DNA of 11,092 nucleotides, from positions 1 through 11,092 of the forward strand of contig JASFQI010000149.1 of assembly GCA_050115555.1 (NCBI GenBank). Reading direction: 5' to 3'. The notes beneath the pieces are model-generated. The model did no database searches, was not told the origin of the DNA, and was given only the letters and a program-made list of their open reading frames with translations. This DNA is from JASFQI01 sp050115555 (GTDB lineage Bacteria > Desulfobacterota > DSM-4660 > Desulfatiglandales > HGW-15). Made by a program: the position numbers and the translations under genes. This document shows, piece after piece, positions 1 to 6,002 of the stretch (its first letter is position 1; every line of letters starts with the position of its first letter).

Positions 1-708
1 GAAATTACCCTTCGAGCCCGAAACGCCTCGCCTCACATGATGGAGGGAAAGCCCTACACACCCAAACCCGGGCCCTATGTGCTCCTGTCCGTAACGGACA
101 CGGGAATCGGCATGAGCCGTGAAACACAGGAGCGCATTTTCGAGCCCTTCTTCACGACCAAGGGTCTGGTGAACGGCACCGGCCTGGGACTCTCCTCGGT
201 GTACGGCATTGTCAAGGCCCACGGGGGATACATCGATGTGGAATCGAAGCCCGATCAAGGGGCCACCTTCCTCATTTTTCTACCTGCGTCCCGTGAGGTT
301 GTGCCCGCTGACTCGAAGGACCCCCAAAAGGCCCTTCACGGCACAGAGAGAATCCTGATCGTGGACGATGAGGGTATCGTGCTCGAAGTGGCAGGGCACA
401 TGCTGCGCCAACTCGGATATCAGGTCGTCGAAGCGCAAAACGGGCATGAGGCGCTGGAGATCTATCAACGCGATCACGACATCATCGATCTGGTCATCTT
501 TGACATGATCATGCCTGAAATGAGCGGTCATGAGCTCTTCGAGAAGATCCAGGCCACGGATCCCCAGACGCGAACACTCCTCTCCAGCGGGTACAGCCTC
601 AACGACGAGGCCAGGAAAATTCTGGAAGTCGGCTGCGACGGATTCATTCAAAAGCCGTTCGATCTCCGCGAACTCTCCCGCAAGGTTCGAACCCTCCTGG
701 ATGCCTGA
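1..708 (+). CDS. Hybrid sensor histidine kinase, C-terminal part (HATPase + receiver), 5' truncated by window edge
   Basis: The reading frame is open from base 1, so the true start lies upstream; the ATG at 37 is internal. Counting from that Met, the end of a GHKL ATPase domain is visible: the G1 box DTGIGM (21-26), the F box FEPFFTTK (35-42) and the G2 box GTGLGLS (47-53), running to about residue 84. A CheY-like receiver domain follows (about 104-223): acidic pair D110/D111, phospho-acceptor D156 in a VIFDMIMP context, Ser183/Ser184 near the usual Thr/Ser site, and K206 in QKPF. By family knowledge this is a hybrid kinase that autophosphorylates and passes phosphate to its own receiver. The sensor region, the dimerisation helix with the phosphorylated His and the N box are outside the window, so the signal and location are unknown. 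No partner regulator lies next to it; the following gene is a metabolic enzyme behind a 190-bp spacer. Family assignment is secure. Confidence 0.93.
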   Translation, partial: EITLRARNASPHMMEGKPYTPKPGPYVLLSVTDTGIGMSRETQERIFEPFFTTKGLVNGTGLGLSSVYGIVKAHGGYIDVESKPDQGATFLIFLPASREVVPADSKDPQKALHGTERILIVDDEGIVLEVAGHMLRQLGYQVVEAQNGHEALEIYQRDHDIIDLVIFDMIMPEMSGHELFEKIQATDPQTRTLLSSGYSLNDEARKILEVGCDGFIQKPFDLRELSRKVRTLLDA

Positions 709-765
709 TCCTGAAAACGGCAAGAGACGTGAAGGAAGAAGATGGCGACGTCCCGGACTTGGCCA

Positions 766-795
766 TTGACAGAGCCATTCGGGAATAGCTACAGT
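766..795 (+). promoter_or_regulatory. Candidate sigma-70 promoter upstream of the thymidylate synthase gene
   Basis: A perfect TTGACA at 766-771 is followed 18 bases later by TACAGT at 790-795, which matches the -10 consensus at four of six positions. It sits in the 190-bp gap after the kinase gene and would give a leader of roughly 95 nt before the ATG at 899. Seen by eye only; the weak -10 and slightly long spacer leave it uncertain. Confidence 0.4.
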
Positions 796-858
796 GAGGC
801 TCCTTCAGCGTGCTTTCGGGGCGTACGAGTTCCAGCACGCCCCGGAAAAGCGAAGCGA

Positions 859-874
859 GCGCGTGACCACGCGC
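859..874 (+). other. Small GC-rich inverted repeat in the leader of the thymidylate synthase gene
   Basis: GCGCGT at 859-864 and ACGCGC at 869-874 are perfect complements around a four-base GACC loop. The hairpin ends about 11 bases before the ribosome-binding region GGAAGGAGGGG (886-896). It lacks a T-tract, so it is not a standard terminator. It could be a leader hairpin, an operator half-site pair, or chance in GC-rich DNA. Confidence 0.35.
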
Positions 875-898
875 CCGAATCACCTGGAAGGAGGGGAC

Positions 899-1600
899 AT
901 GAGGCTCGAATTCGTGGAAGCCAGAGACCTCCCGGATGCCTGGTTCCAGTGCGTGTACCGGCTTCTTGAAACGGGCCGGGAGTACACTATCGACAGGGGC
1001 AGCTACGAGGGCCAGAAACGCCTGGAGTTCGACTACGTCACCATTCACATCCGATACCCTGCCGTCCGCCCGCTCCTTCCGGACATCCCGCCCTCCCTGG
1101 GCATACCGAACCCGGTGGCCGACGGCTACCTGGAGGAGTACCTTCCATATCTCATGACATCGGTGAAGCAGCCCGGCGAAGACTACACATACGGATGGTA
1201 CCTGGAACCCCAGATCGCCGAGGTCATCCGCATGTATCGGGAGGACGGCTTCGGAACGAACCAGGCCTACATGTCCGTGGGAAATCCGGAAGCGATTTTT
1301 CTGAAGGACCCGCCCTGCCTGCGGGGCATTGACACGCGTATCCAGGATCATCGCCTGCACTTTATGGTGTACTTTCGATCCTGGGATCTCTGGAACGGGT
1401 TTCCCGCCAACCTGGGGGCGATTCAACTTCTCAAGGAGTACATGGCCTCGAGCATCGGTGTGGAGGACGGGGAGATCATCGCGTCGAGCAAAGGGCTCCA
1501 CCTTTACGACTACGTCTGGGAGCTCGCCAAGCTCCGGACCATGTGCGACAACCCCTCCGCTCTCGCCCGAAGATCCTGCGGCAACCAGGACGCCCCATGA
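899..1600 (+). CDS. Thymidylate synthase, compact archaeal-type ThyA family
   Basis: Predicted to methylate dUMP to dTMP with methylene-tetrahydrofolate, in the cytoplasm. The 233-residue protein carries the ThyA landmarks: the nucleophile Cys140 in DPPC, the phosphate and base-binding stretch RSWDLWNGFPAN (160-171) with Arg160, Ser161, Asp163 and Asn171, and GLHLYDY (199-205) with His201 and Tyr203, matching the H and Y of the usual GDxHxY motif. Asn171 aligns with E. coli Asn177, the residue that distinguishes dUMP enzymes from dCMP hydroxymethylases (Asp there). It is shorter than E. coli ThyA (264 aa), and the residue after the catalytic Cys is Leu rather than His, as I recall for archaeal-type members. 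The start at 899 is chosen for the strong GGAAGGAGGGG just upstream; an in-frame GTG at 794 would put the start inside the candidate -10 box. The stop overlaps the rlmN start by 4 bases. Family call is strong; the exact folate or pterin donor is unproven. Confidence 0.85.
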   Translation: MRLEFVEARDLPDAWFQCVYRLLETGREYTIDRGSYEGQKRLEFDYVTIHIRYPAVRPLLPDIPPSLGIPNPVADGYLEEYLPYLMTSVKQPGEDYTYGWYLEPQIAEVIRMYREDGFGTNQAYMSVGNPEAIFLKDPPCLRGIDTRIQDHRLHFMVYFRSWDLWNGFPANLGAIQLLKEYMASSIGVEDGEIIASSKGLHLYDYVWELAKLRTMCDNPSALARRSCGNQDAP

Positions 1601-2727
1601 ATCCCCCTCTGAACCCGGAAGGGGACCCATCCCCCTCCTTGGCCCAAGATCCAGTAAACGGTGGGTTGAAATCCAGGAAAACCGGCGATCTCAAGGGCCT
1701 CACCGGTCCTGAAACCGAGCGATGGTGCGAATCCCAGGGCCTTCCGGCCTATCGCGGCCGCCAGCTCCGGCAGTGGCTGTTCAAGCGATCGGCCTCTTCG
1801 TTCGAAGAGATGACAAGCCTTTCCAAGGAACTCCGGGAACGGCTCGATCACACGGCGCGGGTGGACGTGCTGGAACGAGTCACCACGCAGACCTCCGGGG
1901 ACGGCACCGAAAAAAGCCTGTTCCTCCTTTCCGACGGGTTAGGAATCGAATCCGTGCTCATCCCTGAACGGGATCATTTCACTCTCTGCATCTCCTCCCA
2001 GGCCGGGTGCGCCATGGGATGCCGTTTCTGTGTCACCGGGCAGGGCGGCCTGAAACGCGACCTGACCGCCTCGGAAATCGTGGACCAGGTGGTCCAGGTC
2101 CGACGGTCCATGGCCCAACCGGATCGGCTCACGAATATCGTCTTCATGGGGATGGGCGAGCCCCTGGCCAACTACGAGGCCGTGTTGCGCGCGATGGCCA
2201 ACATCACGTCCGATGACGCCCTGAATTTCTCGCACCGCAAAGTCACCCTCTCCACTTGCGGCCTGGTCCCCAGGATGCTTCAGCTGGGGCAGGAGGCGAG
2301 CGTCAACCTGGCCGTGAGCCTGAATGCCGCAGACGACAGCACGCGATCCCGCCTGATGCCCATCAACCGGCAGTACCCGCTGAAGGCGCTTATGGCGGCC
2401 TGTCGCGCCTTTCCCCTGCCCAACCGCCGCATGATCACCTTCGAATATATCCTGATCCACGAGGTCAACGACCGCCCCGAGGACGCCCGCAACCTCGTGC
2501 GCCTCCTTGCGGGGGTCCGCGCCAAGGTCAACCTGATCCCCCTGAACCCACACCCGTCCGTGGAATTCGCCCCGTCTCTGCCTGACCGCATTCAAGCCTT
2601 TCAGGAGTTCCTCATCCGCCACCACTACACGGCCATCATCCGAAAGAGCAAGGGGCAGGACATTTCCGCCGCCTGCGGCCAGCTGAGCGGTGAGAAGGGT
2701 CTTTCTTTTCCGCCGGAATTTTGCTAG
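1597..2727 (+). CDS. rlmN: Dual-specificity RNA methyltransferase RlmN (23S rRNA A2503 / tRNA A37, radical SAM)
   Basis: Radical SAM enzyme that methylates C2 of adenine 2503 in 23S rRNA and, in characterised homologues, adenine 37 of some tRNAs. The 376-residue protein (E. coli RlmN is 384) has the 4Fe-4S motif CAMGCRFC (Cys138, 142, 145). Cys131 in LCISSQ corresponds to E. coli Cys118, and Cys360 in AACGQL to the methyl-carrying Cys355. GMGEPL (185-190) is the SAM-binding glycine-rich motif. The N-terminal helical domain (about 30-110) includes the conserved AYRGRQLRQWLF. An N-terminal tail of about 30 Pro/Gly-rich residues is longer than usual. The ATG at 1597 is preferred: it forms ATGA with the thymidylate synthase stop and has AGGA six bases upstream; the frame is open 18 codons further. 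Identification is near certain. Confidence 0.96.
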   Translation: MNPPLNPEGDPSPSLAQDPVNGGLKSRKTGDLKGLTGPETERWCESQGLPAYRGRQLRQWLFKRSASSFEEMTSLSKELRERLDHTARVDVLERVTTQTSGDGTEKSLFLLSDGLGIESVLIPERDHFTLCISSQAGCAMGCRFCVTGQGGLKRDLTASEIVDQVVQVRRSMAQPDRLTNIVFMGMGEPLANYEAVLRAMANITSDDALNFSHRKVTLSTCGLVPRMLQLGQEASVNLAVSLNAADDSTRSRLMPINRQYPLKALMAACRAFPLPNRRMITFEYILIHEVNDRPEDARNLVRLLAGVRAKVNLIPLNPHPSVEFAPSLPDRIQAFQEFLIRHHYTAIIRKSKGQDISAACGQLSGEKGLSFPPEFC

Positions 2728-2769
2728 GTTCCATCCGAAACGCCGTCTATTTCTTCGCGCCTCCGCGAC

Positions 2770-2798
2770 TTGGCGAGAGAGAAACGGTTTCAAATAAT
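2770..2798 (+). promoter_or_regulatory. Candidate sigma-70 promoter upstream of hisI-hisG
   Basis: In the 96-bp gap between rlmN and hisI, TTGGCG (2770-2775, four of six -35 matches) is followed after 17 bases by AATAAT (2793-2798, five of six -10 matches). The region around the -10 is noticeably AT-rich for this DNA. The leader would be very short, since the hisI ribosome-binding site AGGAAGG is at 2811-2817. Pattern match only. Confidence 0.38.
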
Positions 2799-2823
2799 CT
2801 ATCCCATGTAAGGAAGGCAACTC

Positions 2824-3204
2824 ATGATTCAACTCGACTTTGCCAAGGGAGACGGGCTGCTCCCCGCCATCGTTCAGGACCACGAAACCGGGCGCGTCCT
2901 CATGCTCGCCTACATCAACGCCGAGTCTTGGGGGAAAACCCTCGAAACCGGGGAAGCGCACTTCTGGAGCCGCTCCCGCCGGGAGCTTTGGCATAAGGGA
3001 GGGACCTCCGGAAACGTGCAGAAGATTCGGGAAATTTATGCGGACTGCGACAACGACACGGTCCTGTTCCGGGTCGAGCAGGTGGGCGGGGCGGCCTGCC
3101 ACAAAGGCTATGAAAGCTGCTTTCATCAGAAAGTCGAAGCGGACGGCCACGTCACCGTGGTCGGGGAGCGGAAATTCGATCCTGAAAAGGTGTATGGAAA
3201 ATGA
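2824..3204 (+). CDS. hisI: Phosphoribosyl-AMP cyclohydrolase (histidine biosynthesis step 3)
   Basis: Opens the adenine ring of phosphoribosyl-AMP to give ProFAR, the third step of histidine synthesis, in the cytoplasm. The 126-residue protein is the single-domain form with no HisE pyrophosphohydrolase fused. Hallmarks: LMLAYIN (26-32), FWSRSRRELWHKG (47-59) with TSGN (61-64), the metal site DCDND (74-78) with Asp74, Asp76 and Asp78, and zinc ligands Cys75, Cys92 and Cys99. AGGAAGG at 2811-2817 lies six bases before the ATG. The stop overlaps the hisG start as ATGA, so the two are almost certainly co-translated. HisE must be encoded elsewhere. Call is secure. Confidence 0.96.
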   Translation: MIQLDFAKGDGLLPAIVQDHETGRVLMLAYINAESWGKTLETGEAHFWSRSRRELWHKGGTSGNVQKIREIYADCDNDTVLFRVEQVGGAACHKGYESCFHQKVEADGHVTVVGERKFDPEKVYGK

Positions 3205-4073
3205 AGAAATTGAAGTTCGGCATTCCCAAAGGTAGCCTTCAAAAGGCCACCATTCATCTCTTTGAAAAATCCGGTTGGCGGATCAACGTCAACGGGCGCA
3301 GCTATTTTCCCGACATCAACGATGAAACCATCGAGTGCAGCATCTGCCGTGCTCAGGAGATGTCGCGATACGTGGAAAGCGGAGCCATTGACGCAGGCCT
3401 CACGGGCAAGGACTGGATCGAGGAAAACGAATCGGACGTCCACGTGGTCGACGACCTGATCTACAGCAAGGTCAGCCAGAACCCGGCCCGCTGGGTCCTG
3501 GCCGTGCCCAGGAATTCCTCCATTCGAACCCTGGAAGACCTGCGGGGCAAAAAAATCGCTACGGAGCTGGTGAATTACACGCGCCGCTACTTCCAGGAGA
3601 GGGACATCGATGTGAAGGTTGAGTTCTCGTGGGGGGCCACCGAGGCCAAGGTGGTCTCAGGACTGGCGGACGCCATTGTCGAGGTGACCGAGACCGGAAG
3701 CACGATCCGGGCTCACGGCCTTGACATCATCCACGAGTTCATGCAGTCCAATACACAGCTCATCGCCAACCGGGCCTCCTATGAGGATCCGTGGAAGCGG
3801 GACAAGATCGGACAGGTCATCCTGCTCCTCAAAGGCGCGCTCCGTGCGGAAAACATGGTGGGACTCAAGATGAACGTCCCCGAGGAATGTATCGAGGCCG
3901 TAGTCGCCCTCCTCCCGAGCCTGAATGCCCCGACCGTCGCCTCCCTCCACCACCAGCCCTGGCTCAGCGTGGAGACGGTGGTGGAGTCCCGCAAGGTCCG
4001 GGACCTCATTCCGGAACTCATGAAGGCCGGAGCCGAAGGGATCATCGAGTACCCGCTGAACAAGGTGATCTAG
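3201..4073 (+). CDS. hisG: ATP phosphoribosyltransferase, long form (histidine biosynthesis step 1)
   Basis: Condenses ATP and PRPP to phosphoribosyl-ATP, the committed, feedback-inhibited first step of histidine synthesis. At 290 residues this is the long form (short HisG is about 200-230 and needs HisZ). The catalytic periplasmic-binding-like fold spans about 1-212, with IPKGSL (8-13), GLTGKDWI (66-73) and the PRPP-binding loop EVTETGSTIRAHGL (161-174). The loop begins with Glu161 where E. coli HisG has Asp. The last 80 residues or so form the ACT-like histidine-binding domain, ending with the typical AGAEGIIEYPLNK. By family knowledge, long HisG works as a hexamer without HisZ and is inhibited by histidine. 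The start overlaps the hisI stop by 4 bases and has AAGGTG eight bases upstream. Confidence 0.97.
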   Translation: MKKLKFGIPKGSLQKATIHLFEKSGWRINVNGRSYFPDINDETIECSICRAQEMSRYVESGAIDAGLTGKDWIEENESDVHVVDDLIYSKVSQNPARWVLAVPRNSSIRTLEDLRGKKIATELVNYTRRYFQERDIDVKVEFSWGATEAKVVSGLADAIVEVTETGSTIRAHGLDIIHEFMQSNTQLIANRASYEDPWKRDKIGQVILLLKGALRAENMVGLKMNVPEECIEAVVALLPSLNAPTVASLHHQPWLSVETVVESRKVRDLIPELMKAGAEGIIEYPLNKVI

Positions 4074-4163
4074 GAACCTGAAATTTTCCTCCTTGTTCAG
4101 TGTGCCTTCTGTGGTGAATCCGTTTTCGCGATCCCATGGACCGTGAAAAGGAATAAACACAAA

Positions 4164-4175
4164 CCGTTCGAACGG
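4164..4175. promoter_or_regulatory. Perfect 12-bp palindrome overlapping the aminotransferase ribosome-binding site
   Basis: CCGTTCGAACGG is a perfect palindrome in the 112-bp gap after hisG. Its right end shares bases with the Shine-Dalgarno GGGAG (4174-4178) of the aminotransferase gene. This placement would suit an operator for a dimeric repressor. As RNA it can only fold with a minimal loop, so a protein site is likelier than a hairpin. I saw no convincing -35/-10 pair or terminator in the rest of this gap. Confidence 0.35.
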
Positions 4176-4185
4176 GAGTCCCATC

Positions 4186-5331
4186 ATGCATCCCCTCACG
4201 GAAAGGGCCGATCACATCTCGCCGTTCATCGTCATGGAGGTCCTCGAGCGGGCCCATGAACTGGAACGGTCCGGAAGAAACATCATTCACCTGGAAATCG
4301 GCGAACCGGACTTCCCCACGCCCGACTGCATCTGCCGGGCCGCCGAGAAGGCCATTCGCGACGGTCACACCCATTACACGCACAGCCTGGGCATTCTGCC
4401 GCTCCGGGAGGCCATCAGCCGCCATTACGAGGAGACCTACGGGGTGCACGTGGATCCAGGCCGAATCATTGTGACGTCCGGGACCTCCCCTGCCCTGTTC
4501 ATGGTCTTCTCGACCTTGCTCGACCCAGGGGACGAGGTCATCATCTCCAACCCGCACTACCCCTGTTATCCGAACTTTGCGCGGTTCCTGGGAGCCGCCC
4601 CCGCTTTTGTGGACGTCCACGAGGAGGAGGGGTTCCAGTACCGCCCCGAGGAGATCCAGAAACGGATCGGGCAGCGAACGCAGGCCGTCCTGATCAACTC
4701 CCCGGCCAACCCGACCGGTAACGTCCTTTCCTCACATCGAATGAAGGCCATCGCAGAACTCGGCCTCCCCATCATTGCGGACGAGATTTACCACGGTCTG
4801 GTCTACGGGGAAAAGGAGCACACGATCCTTGAGTTCACGAACGAGGCGTTCGTGCTGAACGGGTTTTCCAAAGCCTTTGCCATGACGGGCTGGAGGCTGG
4901 GCTATGTCATTGCGCCCCCCGAATCCGTCCGGGCCCTTCAGAAAATACAGCAGAACCTTTTCATCTCGGCGGGGAGTGTCAGTCAGTGGGCCGGCGTGAC
5001 CGCCCTTGCGGAAGCGGGGCCGGATGTGGAACGCATGCGCGCGACGTACGACAAGCGCAGAACCTTCATGGTCGCTCGACTGCGTGACCTCGGCTTCGGC
5101 CTCCCCGTGGAACCGGCCGGGGCATTCTACATCCTGGTCAACGCCAAGCACCTGGCGGAATCGTCGTACGATCTGGCGTTTGAGATCCTGGAAAAGGCGG
5201 GGGTGGGCGTCAGCCCGGGGATCGATTTCGGTGCCAACGCCGAGGGGTACCTTCGGTTCAGCTACGCAAACTCCCTGGAGAACATCCAGGAAGGTCTGAA
5301 TCGCATCGAGGGGTTTCTTCGGGACCGATGA
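4186..5331 (+). CDS. Pyridoxal-phosphate aminotransferase, class I/II (aspartate/alanine/aromatic type)
   Basis: Fold-type I PLP aminotransferase that moves amino groups between an amino acid and a 2-oxo acid in the cytoplasm. The 381-residue protein has all core residues: Tyr125 in the NPHYPCY stretch, Asn175 in NSPANPTGN, Asp199 and Tyr202 in ADEIYHG, the PLP-binding Lys229 in NGFSKAFAMTGWRLGY, Arg237, and Arg357 in YLRFSYA, which binds the substrate carboxylate. The pattern fits the Asp/Ala/aromatic group (AspC/AlaA-like subfamily I) rather than HisC, even though it follows hisG. Substrate cannot be fixed from sequence. It is also not a DegT/DnrJ-type sugar aminotransferase, so it is not the missing GnnB partner of the dehydrogenase at 8546-9565. 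GGGAG seven bases upstream supports the start. Confidence 0.9.
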   Translation: MHPLTERADHISPFIVMEVLERAHELERSGRNIIHLEIGEPDFPTPDCICRAAEKAIRDGHTHYTHSLGILPLREAISRHYEETYGVHVDPGRIIVTSGTSPALFMVFSTLLDPGDEVIISNPHYPCYPNFARFLGAAPAFVDVHEEEGFQYRPEEIQKRIGQRTQAVLINSPANPTGNVLSSHRMKAIAELGLPIIADEIYHGLVYGEKEHTILEFTNEAFVLNGFSKAFAMTGWRLGYVIAPPESVRALQKIQQNLFISAGSVSQWAGVTALAEAGPDVERMRATYDKRRTFMVARLRDLGFGLPVEPAGAFYILVNAKHLAESSYDLAFEILEKAGVGVSPGIDFGANAEGYLRFSYANSLENIQEGLNRIEGFLRDR

Positions 5332-5346
5332 ACGGAAAAGGGATCA

Positions 5347-5382
5347 GGCCCCGGCTTCCTCCCCAAAGGGAGCGGGGCCGGG
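5347..5382 (+). terminator. Strong GC-rich hairpin between the aminotransferase gene and engB (possible terminator or attenuator)
   Basis: The 68-bp gap contains an inner stem CTCCC/GGGAG (5359-5363 with 5368-5372, loop CAAA). It can be extended by either of two exclusive outer stems: GGCCCC (5347-5352) with GGGGCC (5374-5379), or CCCGGC (5350-5355) with GCCGGG (5377-5382). No run of T follows (GATCTCGTTTG), so intrinsic termination would be weak. It ends about nine bases before the engB Shine-Dalgarno GAGG (5392-5395), so an RNA role for engB is also possible. Confidence 0.45.
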
Positions 5383-5399
5383 ATCTCGTTTGAGGAAGA

Positions 5400-6002
5400 A
5401 TGAACGTCTCGTTTGTCAAAAGCGCCTACCAGTCGAGCCAGTATCCTCCTGCAGATCGTCCGGAAATCGCGTTTGCAGGTCGCTCAAACGTGGGGAAGTC
5501 CTCCCTCCTCAACGTTCTCGTCAACCGACGCAACCTGGCCAGAACCGGCTCTCAGCCCGGGAGGACTCAGGCCATCAACTTTTTCGCTCTGGCCGAACGT
5601 CTCTACCTCGTGGACCTTCCGGGGTACGGGTTCGCCCGCGTGCCTCCCAGCGTCCAGGCGGCCTGGCGTCCCATGGTGGAAACCTACCTCAGGGAGCGGA
5701 AGACCCTGTGCGGGGTCGTGGTCATCCTGGACATTCGAAGGGACGTATCCCAAGGCGACCGGGATCTCCTGAACTGGTTGAGCGCGTTCGGAATCCCGCC
5801 CATCCTCGTCCTGACCAAGATAGACAAGCTTTCCCGTTCCCGCAGGAAAGAACGCGCAAACCGCATTGCCAAGGAACTCAACGGCCTGATTGGGCGGCGG
5901 CCGGTCGCGTTTTCCGCGAAAAGCCGGGAAGGCCGGGAGGAGGTGTGGGCAAGAATCGAGGCGGCCGTGACCGAGTCTCAACGCGCCTTGTCGAGCCCGT
6001 AA
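5400..6002 (+). CDS. engB: Ribosome biogenesis GTP-binding protein EngB/YsxC
   Basis: TRAFAC-class GTPase needed for late assembly of the 50S ribosomal subunit; usually essential. At 200 residues it has the normal length. The G motifs are in order: G1 GRSNVGKS (27-34), the switch I Thr in GRTQ (Thr56 in 54-57), G3 DLPGYG (72-77), G4 TKID (139-142) and G5 SAKS (172-175). The EngB-specific N-terminus is also recognisable (FVKSAY, PEIAFAGRSNVG). The start ATG is preceded by GAGGAAGA with a short spacing of about four bases. The 3' end overlaps the end of the convergent ntrX-like gene by 25 bp. Identification is secure. Confidence 0.97.
   Translation: MNVSFVKSAYQSSQYPPADRPEIAFAGRSNVGKSSLLNVLVNRRNLARTGSQPGRTQAINFFALAERLYLVDLPGYGFARVPPSVQAAWRPMVETYLRERKTLCGVVVILDIRRDVSQGDRDLLNWLSAFGIPPILVLTKIDKLSRSRRKERANRIAKELNGLIGRRPVAFSAKSREGREEVWARIEAAVTESQRALSSP

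Noticed and set aside
742..969. Open frame of 75 codons with a GAAGGAAGAAG stretch before its ATG
   Set aside because: It runs through the candidate promoter and into the thymidylate synthase start in another frame. The protein is Pro/Arg-rich shadow-like sequence with no recognisable motif.
644..1630. Long minus-strand open frame opposite the thymidylate synthase gene
   Set aside because: It is the antisense shadow of a clearly conserved gene in GC-rich DNA; no family features are visible in its translation.
1939..3150. 403-codon minus-strand open frame opposite rlmN and hisI
   Set aside because: It spans two well-identified genes and their intergenic gap in antisense. Its translation lacks motifs.
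4186..5331. Aminotransferase considered as HisC or as the missing GnnB
   Set aside because: Its Lys229 and Arg357 motifs fit the Asp/Ala/aromatic class I group. It does not resemble HisC closely, and GnnB-type enzymes belong to the DegT/DnrJ family. Adjacency to hisG alone is not enough.
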